A stretch of 64,000 bases of DNA from Elymus sibiricus (GCA_039707655.1 CM077666.1:282275166-282339165); one strand, 5' to 3'; shown: positions 35,501 through 47,943, counted from the first letter of the stretch. Notes: generated from the letters alone by a model not told the origin. Program-made: numbers and translations.

Positions 35501-36281
35501 GAAGCAATAAAGACATCACAATGTGGAGAAATGCAGTGCAGTCTATATAACAGAGAATAGCTTAGATCTTCATTTACTATTTAGATTTGACTCATTGATG
35601 ATGTATTATGCAGTCCTTCAGAAATAGCTGTGCATATCAGAATTCTAGGGTGACCAACTTGCATGCTGGAAATATGCGAGTTGTTTTTACAATATTTCAT
35701 TAGTTCATGTGTTCTTCTCGCCAAATTTATGTTGCTTACTTTTGCCCTAAATTCGTAATTAGTGATCAGATTGCTAGTATATTAAATTTTGCTGTCATTT
35801 ATTTTTCTTTGCTTAATTCGAAGGGCCTGATGAGTCTCACGTCCCTGGGGTTCATTTCCTGGCTCAGTATGACTCGGTGGATGGTTTTCTTGAGAAAGCA
35901 TTAGCTGTCATGAGCAGGTGAGTCTGTATATCACTCATGTGTGTCAATCATTATTGGCCTTACTCTAAAACATCAATTTACTACATTACTAGTGTCTTGT
36001 TTCAGAACCTAATGAATGTGCTCTTGTTTCAGGTCGTGTCCTGAATTGTTTGGCATGGGTATGTAGATCTAGGCTCCAATTGTTTTATTCCAATGTTTTG
36101 GGTGGGAATGCATTAGTTTATTGGGTGTTGCTGGGCTAAAGGAACTTCATGAGACCAATTATTGCAAAGCTAAATTGTGGAGAATTATATCTGTCCAGGT
36201 CTGGATGAACTTGAAGAAGACGAAGATCACTCTGTGACCATGGAGGAATCTGATGACGGAGATGACTCCGAGATGGAGTAA
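32572..36281 (+). CDS. DUF1618-type protein, four exons, 447 residues
   Basis: Exons are 32572-33712, 35824-35917, 36033-36058 and 36199-36281 (stop TAA). Every junction is GT...AG (donors GTACAT, GTGAGT, GTATGT; acceptors TTCGAAG, TTTCAG, GTCCAG) and keeps the frame, totalling 1344 nt. The N-terminal 45 residues hold a Lys/Ala/Pro-rich repeat (APAATTK twice). The body (about 48-380) has the Trp/Cys-rich, beta-propeller-like pattern of grass DUF1618 proteins (ICDPYFRRTLGILPP, SHEGFLWWFDLSS, VYFFLGQHIFCVSLKTKG). The last 30 residues are strongly acidic (ELEEDEDHS to DDGDDSEME). No signal peptide or membrane segment is seen. DUF1618 is an expanded grass family, often close to F-box-associated folds, with no settled function. 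If the small exons are skipped, the first exon alone ends at a stop near 33777. Intact frame and four consistent junctions make this the best host gene in the window. Confidence 0.82.
33713..35823 (+). other. Intron 1 of the DUF1618-type gene (2.1 kb)
   Basis: Bounded by donor GTACAT and acceptor TTCGAAG. It contains a 628-bp inverted-repeat transposon (34058-34685). No coding exon is recognised in the rest, although 34840-35200 is less AT-rich and could be old repeat material. Confidence 0.7.
34058..34685. mobile_element. Non-autonomous inverted-repeat DNA transposon in intron 1
   Basis: Left end CCACTGTTCAGGATATCGG; the reverse complement of the right end is CCATTGTTACAAATATCGG. The 6-bp sequence CTAAGG flanks it at 34052-34057 and 34686-34691. 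The subterminal regions are packed with ATCGGCC, CCGATTAACTGG and GTTAACTGCA words in both orientations. It encodes nothing. The 6-bp duplication does not fit hAT (8), Mutator (9) or Harbinger (3), so the superfamily is left open. Confidence 0.75.
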
Positions 36282-36585
36282 CTTGAAGAGAACAGAAATG
36301 ACTGTGAGATGACTCAGGAACTTGAAGAGGACTGAGATGATGGAGGTGATTTAGATCCAAGTTTGGCAGCTGTTGTTACGCAGGGCTGCTTTGCGTGCTA
36401 GCCAGTGACCACTATCCATCACATATCGACTTTCTTCACTTCTACTTCTGTTTGCTCTTACTCTTTTACTAGACCAGTGGTTTGGCGTTCTGGAAGCAGC
36501 ATGGTTGATGTTATATATATATTATACGATGTTGTGACACTGACCCAGTTCCGCCATTTTAGCTTGTTATAGTTGGCAAGTCGTG
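36282..36585 (+). other. 3' region of the DUF1618-type gene
   Basis: Follows the stop codon. It contains a decayed duplicate of the acidic exon text (AACTTGAAGAG.AC and GATGACT repeated near 36282-36340). No canonical AATAAA is obvious; the end of the transcript is not determined. It is cut by the retroposon inserted at 36601. Confidence 0.4.
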
Positions 36586-36600
36586 CATTGCAAAATACTT

Positions 36601-37647
36601 TTTTTTTACAAGGGGAAGGGTCCCGAAGGACCCAGTCATCCATTGATAAGCATCAAAGTACATATTACAGCAGGACCCAACAGAAATAGGAAATAGCGAC
36701 CTAGTCCCTGTAGAATGCAAAAAGAACCTCGAACAAGGGAAGAAGATTGCAATTGAGCCCAAACAAACTGCATCCCAATGGATTTAGCCTCGCCGACACT
36801 GGGACGACACCACTTCGTTTGACGAGACCTTCATGGCACCATGCCATAGACTCCACCATGAAGCACACACTTCGTTCGACGAGACCTTCATGGCACCATG
36901 CCATAGACTCCACCATGAAGCAGAACCGCTTCCCCTTTGGCATCATGGCCGGGAGGAATGAAGTTGGTCGCCCTTCGACCTGAAGATACGGCGGCTTGTC
37001 AGAGGCCGGGCAATGACTAAGAAGGGCGTCACAGCCTCTAGAAATCCACCGCCGTGTGAGTCCAACTTCCCCTGTGAGCGCCACCACTTCTCCATCATCG
37101 CGAGGGAAGCTGTGGACAACAACTTGTTGAAGATCCTTGAGCAGATCCTGCCCAGACCACCTCGTTGGAAGCTAGGATCCAGCGAGAACACGCCCATTGG
37201 CAAGAAGCCAGTCCGTGCTCTCCCGTAGTGTCCACTGCCGCCATCAAGACGGCAAGAAGAACATCAGACTGACCAGATCTAGGGCCGCCAGATGTGGGAC
37301 TCCACCAACGAGCTTATTGTAAGGGGGTTTGCCGCATCCCGCCTCCTCCGCCACCATCCACCATGGACAAGGAGCAGAAGAAGCCTCCGCCCGTCGCCGG
37401 ATGCTGCTCGCAAGCACCAGCAACGACCACCCCAACGGCATGGCGCCAATCTACGACATAACGCCAAGTCTCGACTTGATCTACAACTACTACTGCTACC
37501 CCTACTATCTACAGAGTTGGTCCGGCAGCCGAACCCATCCCTTCTCCAGCCAGCAGCGCTGACGAAGGAAGAGAGAGAAGGCCCCGAAAGGCTACGGAAG
37601 ACTCTCAAGGGGGGAGAGGAGAGAGGAGACGAGAGGGGAAATGAGTC
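36601..37647 (-). mobile_element. Non-LTR retroposon with 15-bp target duplication
   Basis: The 15-bp sequence CATTGCAAAATACTT flanks it exactly at 36586-36600 and 37648-37662. The plus strand begins with a T run, so the element is reverse-transcribed RNA in minus orientation with a short A tail. It starts with a pyrimidine-rich leader (near 37640) and ends TCGGGACCCTTCCCCTTGT then A residues. Frames of about 120 codons are open on the minus strand but resemble no family I know. A processed LINE-mobilised transcript or non-autonomous LINE is likely. Confidence 0.85.
36814..36928. repeat. 57-bp direct duplication inside the retroposon
   Basis: ACGAGACCTTCATGGCACCA and the following text through CCACCATGAAGCA occur twice in tandem with one or two substitutions; as the unit is 57 bp it keeps the minus-strand frame, repeating 19 residues (CFMVESMAWCHEGLV). 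Confidence 0.85.
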
Positions 37648-37724
37648 CATTGCAAAATACTTATTGCTAGTTGGAGTAGTTAACTTTCTGTATGATTAAA
37701 TTTGACACTGCTAGTTCCTGTCGA

Positions 37725-38563
37725 CCTGCCTCATTGCAACACGTGTACACAGTGAGAGTGACGTGTACTTCCAGTTCATCAAAACACCCGTCAATGAGGC
37801 AATGAGGAGAGTTCGAAAGAATGAAGTATGCGGATATTCTCATCTACATCTGGTGAACAGTAAAATAAAAATAGCAGAAAAATTAAAAAAGAACCTGTAT
37901 TTTTTTTTGATATTTTTTTGGATTGGTAATTCTTTTTCATTTGAAAATGGCAAAGGGGGGAAGAGAAAGGATATCTCCTGTGCTTTGAAATGCGCTAATA
38001 AAAGTGAATTTTCATTAATGAACTGTATGTGTGCATATCCAGCCATGAAAGGGTTGTGACCATTCTAAATCCAAGCCATATAACTGCTTGATGCTCTTAA
38101 TTGGAAAATAGTTTTCTATGTCGTTCAAACTAATGCTCGATTAGGAACCTGCCTCATTGCAACACGTGTACACACTGAGAGTGACATGTACTTCCAATGC
38201 ATCAAAACACCCGTCAATGAGGCAATGAGGAGAGTTTGAAAGAATGAAGTATGCAGATATTCTCATCTACATCTCGTGAACAGTAAAATAAAAATAGCAG
38301 AAAAATTCAAAAAGAACCTGTATTCTTTTGATATTTTTTGCATTGGTAATTTTTTTTCATTTGAAAAGGGCAAAGGGAGGAAGAGAAATGATATCTCCTG
38401 TGCTTTGAAATGCGCTAAGAAAAGTGAATTTCCATTAATGAACTGTATGTGTGCATATCCGACCATGAAAGGGTTGTGACCATTCTGAATCCAAGCCATA
38501 TAATTGCTTGATGCTCTTAATTGGAAAAGAGTTTTTATGTCGTTCAAACTAATGCTCGATTTA
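37725..38563. repeat. Two-copy tandem duplication, unit about 421 bp
   Basis: Copy 1 begins ACCTGCCTCATTGCAACACG at 37725 and copy 2 begins with the same text at 38146. Both run through ACACCCGTCAATGAGGCAAT, AAAATAAAAATAGCAG, TGTGCTTTGAAATGCGC and ATGCTCGATT. They differ by a few substitutions and short T-run indels. Noncoding; frames here are repeat translations. Confidence 0.9.
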
Positions 38564-39091
38564 TAATTCTATAACAAAAAAATCCAAATGCTAATAAACG
38601 CAGCTTCATGATTTCGTTGTTACCAGCGCTCGCCGCTACCCGACAAGCCAGCAGACATCGCTCAAGAAAACCAATGCTTCATCTCTTCACAATCTCTCTT
38701 CAGAAAAAAAACTTATCCTAATCCCCTTTCTTGTCTTCATAAGGGTGGTGGCTAAGAAACATAGGAGCACATCAGCATCGACGCAGGGGAGGTCAAGAGG
38801 GATGAGGCAGGTCGGAGGAGCCCGAAGAGAAGACGACCATGGAACCGAAGCAGCAGCGTTGCCGTCTCTTACTCTCCTTTCTTGGAGCTGCAGCTGGAAC
38901 GATGTCGTCGGCGGCGACGTTGTCGAGGGTGGCGGTTGCGTCGTTGTCGTCGTCGTTGTCATGGAGGTACCTGCTCCTCTTGCGTGCACACGAATTTCCT
39001 TCTCGTCCACACCGGCCTTGTCCATGAGGGTTTCGGCTGTGCCACCCGGACGCCATGGGTGGGTTCTCCATATGGATGGGTAGGGGACGCC
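38564..39091. other. Unassigned DNA left of the solo LTR
   Basis: GC-rich frames are open on both strands (for example from the ATG at 38839 on the plus strand and from 39097 on the minus strand), but they overlap and are low complexity. Before the LTR insertion this DNA continued directly into 50173. Confidence 0.3.
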
Positions 39092-39597
39092 TGACACGTC
39101 TCCAATAATTTATGAAGTATTCATGCCATGTTTTCCTATGTTTACAATACTTTTATATGATTTTGATTCACTTTATATGATTTATTTAGAACTAACCCGG
39201 ACTGACGCTGTTTTCAGCAGAATTACCATGGTGTTGTTTTTGTGCAAAAAATGAAAGTTCTCGGAATCGCCCGAAAGTTTTTTATAATTTTTTCTGGAGG
39301 AAATAAGCAATATTGGAGTGAAGAACCACCAGAGGGGAGCCACGTGTGGGCCAGAAGCCAACAGGGCGCCCCCCAGGCCACGCCCTGATGGCTTGTGGGG
39401 CCCACATGGCTCTGTTGTGTGTGATTCCAATGATGAAAAATCCTATAAATCCAAGAAACCCCAGAAATAAAGAGAGAACTTCCGCTCCGCCACCGCAACT
39501 CTCTGTATCGATGAAAAACCAATCTGGAGGTGTTCCAGTACCCTGCCGGAGAGGGAAAACCATCACCGATGGCCATCTTCATCATCCCGGTGGAGGC

Positions 39598-40079
39598 TGA
39601 GGGAGTCCTGGACTAGGGGGTCCTCGGGCCGCTGGCCTATCTTCCAATAGGCCGGCTTGATGGGCCGCTCTCTGGCTATCACAGGAAAGGCCGAATGTAT
39701 CGAAGACCCCACGATCCAGAAGGAAGCCCCGAAGGCGCGTCGTGCACTCCAAGTCAAGATGAGGAGATCGGCATTCCCATCCTCGGTAGGAGACCTTTCA
39801 TGTGTAAACCCTAGGTACCCCTCGGTGTCTATATAAACCAGGGGGGTTTTAGAATGTAGGACAGAGAAACTCATCTAGGGTTTTAGCTAGTCGATCTCGA
39901 GGTAGATCAACTCTGTAACCTTCATACCATCAATATAATCGAGCAGGACGTAGGGTTTTACCTCCATAGGAGGGCCCGAACCTGGGTAAACATCGTCTCC
40001 TTCGTCCCTTTGTTACCATCGCTCCTAGACTCACAGCTCAGGACCCCCTACCCGAGATCCACCGGTTTTGACACCGACA
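39598..40079 (+). repeat. 5' LTR of the nested gypsy element
   Basis: 482 bp, TGAGGG...CCGACA, with a TATA-like CTATATAAACC near 39829 giving the likely transcription start. The sequence after it (TTGGTGCTTTCATTGAGAG) occupies the primer-site position. Confidence 0.93.
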
Positions 40080-40124
40080 TTGGTGCTTTCATTGAGAGTT
40101 CTGCTGTGATCTCCAAAGGAATCG

Positions 40125-42541
40125 ATGGCCCGCGTTGTCATCAACGAAGAAGTCTGTAACATGGACTCCTTCGTCCCTGGACAAATCTTCGCTTTCGGCA
40201 GCATCGTGCTGCACGCTGACCCGATCGGCCGTCTTGGCCGGGTCGGGAGTCTCGCCCCCTTATCAAGAAGTCAAATTCGGAAACTTAGAGTTCTCTGCAG
40301 ACTCTCGGGGCGATCTTTTGCTCACCGGGCTCGCAGTCCCATCCGACGCGCCCGAGGACTCCGAGGCCTTAACCTCGAACGTCGTTTTCAGTCCCGCTCA
40401 CGGGACCAACTCCGGTGATGATCTGGCTTTTAATCCGGATCCGGCCATAGCGCCAGATAACCGGACACCATCTCCTGCTGAACACACTCCCTGTGCGGAC
40501 GCATCAGAGGATAACTCCGAAAGCGCTGGGCAGATTAGCCCGACCGAGCTCTCGACTCTCAACAAAGCTCTAGATCGGATCTTATCGATGAAAACTACTG
40601 ACGACCCAACCCCGATCCACGATCAGATCGGTCTTAAGGCGGGTCGAGAAGAATTTTTCATCCCACCCACCACCCACTTCGTAGCCACTATCAAAGACTT
40701 AACCGATATGTTGGACTACGCCTCCGAGGAGGGAGAAGACATGGATGAAGAGGATCGCACTCTCACCCCCATAAACACCGGGCGATGGACTGCCACCTCC
40801 ACCTATGACGTCTACATGGTGGATACTCCAGCCGGTAACGGCAAGCGCTCGCCAGCGAACAATGGCGATGACTCGGGTGAGGTGCCGTCAAGGCGCAGGA
40901 AACCGCGTAAGCGATCAAAGACAAAAAAGGGAAGGGAGGCTATTGCTGGCACCGGGGAAAACAATACCCCGAAAGACCTCGACGATCCTGATATCCCTGA
41001 ATATCCGTTAGAGGACCAGGAGAGGCCGGAGGACCAGCGCGACCCCGAAGATCCGAACGATTCCGAGGATGACAACTACCCCCCCCCCTGTAGAGGAGGA
41101 GGATAGCCCGGAAGATGAAGACTTCACCGTCCCCGACAACATTGAGGATTAGGAACGATTTAGGCAACAACTTTTAGCCACTGCCCGAAGCCTAAAGGCA
41201 AAAGCGTGCCAGCTCAAGGCCGAACAAGACACCCTCAATGATAGATGGACAAGGGTCCTATCAGCCGAGGAAGAATACGGCACCGGTCTATCGGACAAAC
41301 CCAAGAGCTATCCACGCCGGCGGCTGCTGCCACAATTCGATGACGAGCTCCCTAATACGCCGCCCCCAAGCACGCTCCATACGACTAGCCGGACCGCCCT
41401 CCCCGAGGACGAGATAGGACGGCTGGCGATGCCGGTTATAGGCCGGCGATACCCCGCAGAAGGGGAAAGGAGCCAATGGAGCCTGAGGACAGGTACGACC
41501 TGTGACGTGACCTGGATTATAGAACAGGCCACACGAGATCCATCTACGGATCTAGAGGGTACTCCCCTGATAGACGGGACGAGTACCGGCCCTGGCTCGA
41601 CCGAAACAATAGAGTTCGGAACCAAAACCGGGCCAGAACAGATGCCGACTACCGGCGTGATATAGCCCGGGTCAGAGGCGCTGCCCACCCACTGTGCTTC
41701 ACCGATGAGGTGATGCATCATCAGTTCCCGGAAGGGTTCAAACCCGTGAACATCGAGCAATACGACGGCACAACTGACCCAACAGTGTGGATTGAGTATT
41801 TCCTCCTCCACATTCACATGGCACGAGGAGATGATCTCCACGCCATCAAATACCTCCCCCTCAAACTTAAGGAACCAGCTCGGCACTGGTTAAACAGTCT
41901 CCCCAAAAATTCTATCGGGAGCTGGGAGGACCTCGAGGATGCATTCCGATCTAACTTCCAGGGAACCTATGTGCGGCCTCTGGACTCCTCCGACCTAAGA
42001 AATGTCGTCCAAAAGGCAGGAGAGTCCGCTCGACAATTCTGGAATCGGTTCTTGACCAAGAAAAACCAGATCGTCGATTGCCCAAATGCCGAGGCTATAG
42101 CCTCCTTCAGGCACAATATTCGGGACGAATGGCTGGCTCACCAGCTCGGTCAGGATAAACCTAGGACCATGTCCACCCTTACATCACTCATGACCTGTTT
42201 TGCGTGGGCGAGGATAACTGGCTAGCGAGACGAAGCCACAACCCCGAAGACCCTGGCACCTCCGAAGTCCAGGATGGAAATGGGAAACCACGACGCAACA
42301 AAAACAAACGCCGGCACAATGCTAGCGACGTCGATGACACGGCCGTTAACACCGGCTTCTGCAACCCTCGATCTAGGCAGCGGAATAAGCCTCCTAAAGG
42401 CAACCGCGACGGACCCACCCCGCTGGACAAAATCATGGAGAGGCCTTGCCAGATCCATGGCACTCCAGACAAGCCCGCCAACCACACCAACCGTAACTGT
42501 TGGGTGTTCAAACAGGCCGGCAAACTCGCAGCCGAGGAGTA
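40125..42541 (+). pseudogene. gag of the nested gypsy element (degenerate)
   Basis: An N-terminal acidic, Pro/Ser-rich part is open from 40135 to 41106 and then broken by frameshifts and an in-frame stop (near 41151). The Gag core lies at 41710-42225 (MMHHQFPEGFKPVNIEQYDG, then DPTVWIEYFL, RHWLNSLPKNSI and FRSNFQGTYVRP), typical of Retrotrans_gag. A further frameshift near 42220 leads into a basic C-terminal region with CQIHG and NRNCWVF, the remains of a Cys/His knuckle, ending near 42541. Gag would form the virus-like particle; this copy could not make it intact. Confidence 0.85.
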
Positions 42542-42629
42542 GGGCAAAGGCCCACGCAGCGAGGACGACGAGGAGCCCCGCGGTCCGAGCAATGGAGGTC
42601 AGAAGCAATTCCCTTCAGAGGTAAAAACT

Positions 42630-43349
42630 GTGAACATGATATACGCCACTCATATACCGAAAAAGGAGAGGAAGCGTGCCCTTCGAGAGGTCTACGCCAT
42701 AGAGCCTGTAGCCCCGAAGTTTAACCCATGGTCGGCCTACCCGATCACTTTTGATCGACGAGATCACCCGACCAGTATCCGTCATGGAGGTTCGGCGGCC
42801 CTCGTCTTAGACCCCATTATCGATGGGTATCACCTCACTAAAGTCCTAATGGACGGAGGAAGTAGCCTAAATCTGATTTACTCAGATACGGTGCAAAAGA
42901 TGGGTATAGATCCATCAAGGATCAAACCCAGCAACACTACCTTTAAAGGAGTGATCCCAGGCGTCGAGGCCCGGTGCACGGGCTCTGTGAGCCTGGAAGT
43001 GGTGTTCGGCTCGCCCGATAACTTCCCTAGCGAGGACTTGATCTTTGACATCATACCTTTCCGCAGTGGCTATCACTCCCTGCTGGGTCGTACAGTGTTC
43101 GCTCACTTTAATGCCGTCCCACACTACGCATACCTCAAGCTCAAGATGCCTGGGCCCAAGGGGATCATCACCGTCAATGGCAACACAGAGCGTTCCCTCC
43201 GAACTGAGGAACATGCATTGGCCCTGGCGGCCGAATTCCATTATGAGGACGGTCGACAAACACCTAAATCGGCCATAAAGGCCCATAAGGTCGACAAACG
43301 AGTTCGGTTTCAATCCAAACTCCCAGATTCTTCTTCTCCCCAGAAATAG
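42630..43349 (+). pseudogene. Aspartic-protease-like domain of the nested gypsy element
   Basis: 240 codons are open. It contains FDRRDHPTSIRHGG, KVLMDGGSSLNLIYSDT and SYHSLLGRTVFAHFNAVPHY, the usual layout of the protease region in this gypsy group. The active-site triplet reads DGG where classical retropepsins have DTG or DSG; DGGSS is common in this plant clade. No RT follows: after the stop the internal region is noncoding until the antisense gene. Confidence 0.8.
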
Positions 43350-44627
43350 GGACAGGCCCCCCATTGCACAACCCTAACGACCGTCAAATACGTGCCAAGA
43401 AGGCACAACTTCGCACTCAAGATTCCATGGGCAGCAGTGGGGAACAACCATCAAAGGGTAAGTGTTCAGCCGGACCGAACCATTACCAGTACACGTCCTC
43501 GGACAAAACACAGGTACCATCAAGAACCTGCTAAAGTGTAAAGCTCATCCACACTTCGGTGACTTCTCAAGACCTTCTTCCCAAGGTTCGATCGGCGACA
43601 GCATCACCCTTAAAGGGATGCAACCCCCACAGAGGAATATGAACGGACATGCGACATGGCACATCGAGGACGTCATGCCACCAATCGAAGACCCCTGGTA
43701 CAACCTCCCCTCTGTAAATTTTATATTTCACCCTCAAATACCTGTAAAAAGTTGCTTTGGCAAACGGAGCTATAAGAATTATTGAGAAAATACAAGACCA
43801 TTATACATGGCCACTTTGTTGTATTTTATATTTCCTTTGTTCTTCCCTCATCAACTCTTCTTGCGACAACTGTTCGGTATACATCATGAGGCAACCGGCT
43901 AATAGACCGGGGACTTGAAATTAACAAATCGCCCTGAGCGTCACCCCAACACAGCGGGTCGTGTGCACGGCGTCTTGGATTTCACTTTATATGCATCGGA
44001 TCCGAACTATGTCTTGGGTCAATAGTTGGGTTGCCCGGCTCCTGTGATTGCCCCCTTACGTTCCGATCGTTCGGCTAAAGGGGCAAAGGGAGAACCACTG
44101 CGATTGTGTTTCCAGTTCACCTGGTCAAGCACCTCAGGGGAGAAAGCCAAAAACTGACCGTCATAGTAAGCGAGAACCGGTCTACAAATCCAAGCATAAG
44201 TGTCATACTAAAAGATCGATAGAGGTCATGTCGTGTTATATGATGGGTTTCGTTCTTATACAAACCATGTGATGCTGGCTTCGGCCCCAGTACATCCAAA
44301 CATCACACCACACTGGGGGCTGGTTATCAGCCCCCGCACTTTTTCTATGCTCCCACGGCTAAGTGAAAGCGATAAAGCATCATAGTCCGATTGCCTTGTC
44401 TCCCTCGCACTACCGCCTTCGGGCACCGATACCTCGGCTAAGGGTCACAGTGCGGGTACAGAGACACCCCGCGTAGTATCTACGCGGGGGCTGAAGCCGA
44501 CGACTCGCAACTTTTAGTTAAACCGGCCACATAGGAGTCAAAATAAAAGTTAAATACTTATAAGACATGATAAACCATGCAACACTGATTATAAGGCGTT
44601 AAAGTCCTCGGACATATTACAACGCGC

Positions 44628-47600
44628 TCATTCATACAAAACATCTTTGGAGCATTGGGCCTCTATTGCCCGAGCACCCTCCATCACTGCGGGGAAGTAT
44701 AGCTCGGGGCGCCTATGCCCCTTGTTAGGAGGCGGAGGTGCGGTGGCCATCTTGGTCGGCTGGAGCTTCGGCCAGTGCACCATGGTCTTGGCAAAGGCCA
44801 TCCGAGCTCCCCCGATGCATGTAGAGCGCTTCAGCACATCAACCCGAGGCGCAGCATCGCATAGTTTCTACACCAGGCCAAAGTAGCTGCTCGGCAACGG
44901 CTCCCCAGGCCACAGCCGGATGCAAAGGTCCTTCATGGCCGGTTCCGCCATCCTGTGCAGCTCCATCAGTTGCTTCATTTGCTCGATGAGGAGAGGAGAG
45001 CGCTCGGGGGACTCAAATTGTGCCCAGAGCAGCCGAGCCTGATCATCCTCCTCCCGCGAAGCATAGAACCTGTTCGCGTCCGCTGCACTCTTCTGGAGAT
45101 CCGCACAGACGCCTGAGGAACGCCACACCTAGGTGAGCAATGCAAACCTGCTACCACCAAAGGCGCATTGTAGTGAATACGACTTACCATCTGTGATAGC
45201 CTTGGCGAACCTCCTCTTCAAAAGACCGCCTATCCACCCGCTCCTTCTAGAGCTCGGATTTTAGCGCGGCTAGCTCGATGGCTTGTTCTTTGCCTTTCTG
45301 CTCAAGGGCCTCGCACTTCGTGCCGGCATCCTTGAGCTCTTGCTGCACCTCCTTCACCCGGGCCTCATGCTTGGCACTTGCAACCTTCAAGGCGGAAAGC
45401 GCGGACGCTGCTTGTTCGGCAGCCGCCTTCTCATCCGCGGCCTCTTGCTTCATTTTCTGGAGCTCGGCCTTGAGTTTTTCAACCTCCAAAGCGGAAGCTA
45501 TAGAAGCAATAACTAACTAATTACACTGGGTCACCAGTACGGATCATTAAACAACCCAGATATTAGAATTCGGCTTACCTTGTGCCTCATCGAACCTCTT
45601 GTTCAGGCTATCAAGCTCCTCTTCGGAGATCTTGAGCTTCCGATTTAGCTCGGTCAGCTCAGCAACATTAACGGCCGCCGCCGATGACGAGGCCTACAAA
45701 AAACAAAAAATATGCATCCAGTTATGTGCATTCCAACCTCCAAACTGTCAAGGATATGACTCTCTGTTCGGTCCTCTTAAGGGCTTTTAGAACATTGCAG
45801 GACTAAATGGTGCCTTGTGCATCATTGTTCATTCCATATTATTTGACCCCCGGATGCGTTTCTACAAACCCATCCGGGGCTCGGGGGCTACTACATATAT
45901 AAAGATAGCACAAACTTAAAATTAACGTTGTTCGGGAAAAGGGTATTACGTGACTCACCTTGAAGCCCGCCAAGAGACCATTGAAGGCCTCTTTCAGTCC
46001 GTTATCAACGGACTGAATTCCTTGTAAAACCGCACCCATAAGAGTGCGGTGATCCTCGGAGATGGAGGCGCTTGCTAGCGCCTCCTCCATAACCGGCCAC
46101 CCAGCCGTCGGTGGCATCGGTGGTGACCGGACAGTCCGATCTCTGGCCGGGGACTGAGCCGGTAGCTCCGGAGGCACAGCGTGCTCCGGAGACGTCCTCG
46201 GAGGGGACTGGGCATCTCTTCGCCCTTCCTCTTTGGTGTCCAGGGGAATATTCTCCCCCTGGTCCTTAGCATCCTGGGGAGTTCCTTCTACCTGGCCTTT
46301 GGCGGCCGCGGCGTCAACCTCGGCCATGGCATGGTCACCCCCACCGCCCGTGTTCGGCTCCAACGGAGCCTGGCTGGATGACACCTCCGCGGCATCCTTC
46401 GTGGCCCCTGGAGGTGTGGGGTGTGATGCAGTCCCACTCTCTGCCAGCTCGGCGGGTGGAGACTCCCCATCCGATATTTGGTCGGTAGGGAGCTGCAGAT
46501 CAAAAGACGTTCTTGTATTTAAAACATTGAAAACTTTGCATAAATAACCCGGGAGTCTTCGAATTCATACCTTTGAGCGGGGGGCTTGACCCTTAAGTTC
46601 CATTGGGGAACCCTCTCAAATTCCTCGGATTCTGCATCAGAATCCGAGCTTTCGTTGGGCAGGATCAACCTCGCCCGGCGCGCCCTCTTCAGGGCAGGAG
46701 GAGCTGCATCCTCCGCAGTGTCCGATGACGCCGCCCTCTTTCTTGTGAGGGGGGAAGCGCCTTCGCCCCCATCTTCATGCTCTTCCTCATGACTAGAGGA
46801 GGCATGGGTTTCCTCGGACGCGGCGTCTGGCTGGTCCTTTATGCGGAGACCCTCTCTGGCCTTCTTTTTCTTCTCCTTCTTCTCGGGCGCTGAGTACGGC
46901 GCCACAACGAGAATCACTATCAGCAACTCCGACCTGGGGTCTTCGGGTTGTGGAGCCGGGTAGTTAACTCTCGCGGCTTTGCTCAACCACTTCTGCATAA
47001 GTAAGGGAGAAGGCGTTCAGTCTTTTGGTCGAAGAAGCAGAGTCAGCGGATTAAAATTATGCCATATCTTGGTGGGGGGGGGGGGGGTTATCAGTGCTTA
47101 GGCCCGAATCCTCTTCCTTGGCCGGCCAGCTTTTCCGAGGCTTGAACAAAGCCTTCCACAGCTTCTCAGGGGTGGTGCGGAAGAGTTGGCACACGGTAGG
47201 CTTGTCCTCAGGCCGATAAGCCCACATGGGGGAAGCCCGGCACTAGCAAGGAAGAATACGGTGGTGGAGCATAACCTGGACTACGTTAACCAGCTCCACC
47301 TTGGCCTCAATCACCGAGGTAATGCGCTTCTACAACAGCTTCACCTCAGCATCCGACCCCCAGTCAAGGCCCTTCCTGAGCCACGAGGTCAACCTCGTGG
47401 GGGGTCCGGATCTGAACTCGGTAGGCGTGTCCAGCTCTCATCCCTTGGCTCGGTGATGTAGAACTACTCCTTCTGCTAGATCTTGATTGTGTCGATGAAG
47501 GTGCCGGTTGGCCACTCGACGCGGGGGAGCTTGATGATTACCGCCCCTCCGCAGTCTGCATGCTCGCCTGCCACGGTCTTTGGCTTGACGTTGAAGACCT

Positions 47601-47943
47601 TGAGCCACAGGCCGAAGTGCAGCTCGACCCGTAGAAAGGCTTCGCAGAGGATGATGAAAGCCGAAATATGCATAAAAGAATTCGGAGGAAGATCGTGGAA
47701 GTCCAACCCGTAGAAGAACATAAGGCCCCTGATGAAGGGGTGGAGCGGGAAGCTCAGTCCCCGGATGAAATGGGGGACAAAGACTACCCTTTCGCTTGGC
47801 TTGGGGGTGGGGGCGACCTGTTTCGCTTCTGGAGCGCGGTGGAAGATGTTGGCGGGGAGGTAGCCGGCGAGCTTTAGCTCCCGGATATCCTGGTCTGTGA
47901 CCGTGGAGGCCTCCCACTTGCCCATGGAGCCTGAACCCGCCAT
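44628..47943 (-). pseudogene. Antisense gene of the gypsy element (putative gypsy-type transposon protein, PF04195 type)
   Basis: Opposite in direction to gag. The first exon frame (47943 down to 47476) starts MAGSGSMGKWEASTVTDQD and contains FPLHPFIRGLMFFYGLDFHD and LPPNSFMHISAFIILCEAFL, the hallmark of the PF04195 family found as an additional antisense frame in several plant gypsy elements. Further pieces follow in the same direction: a Lys/Glu-rich nuclear-type segment (46998-46519), a Pro-rich segment ending in a helix (46384-45958), a coiled coil (45489-45247, many Ala/Glu/Lys heptads) and short terminal pieces (45128-44868, 44837-44628). Introns separate them. Stops within 47470-47000 suggest decay. 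The function of these antisense proteins is unknown. Confidence 0.75.

Noticed and set aside
38687..39097. 136-codon minus-strand frame with Thr run
   Set aside because: Low-complexity trinucleotide repeat translation overlapping equally long plus-strand frames; no domain.
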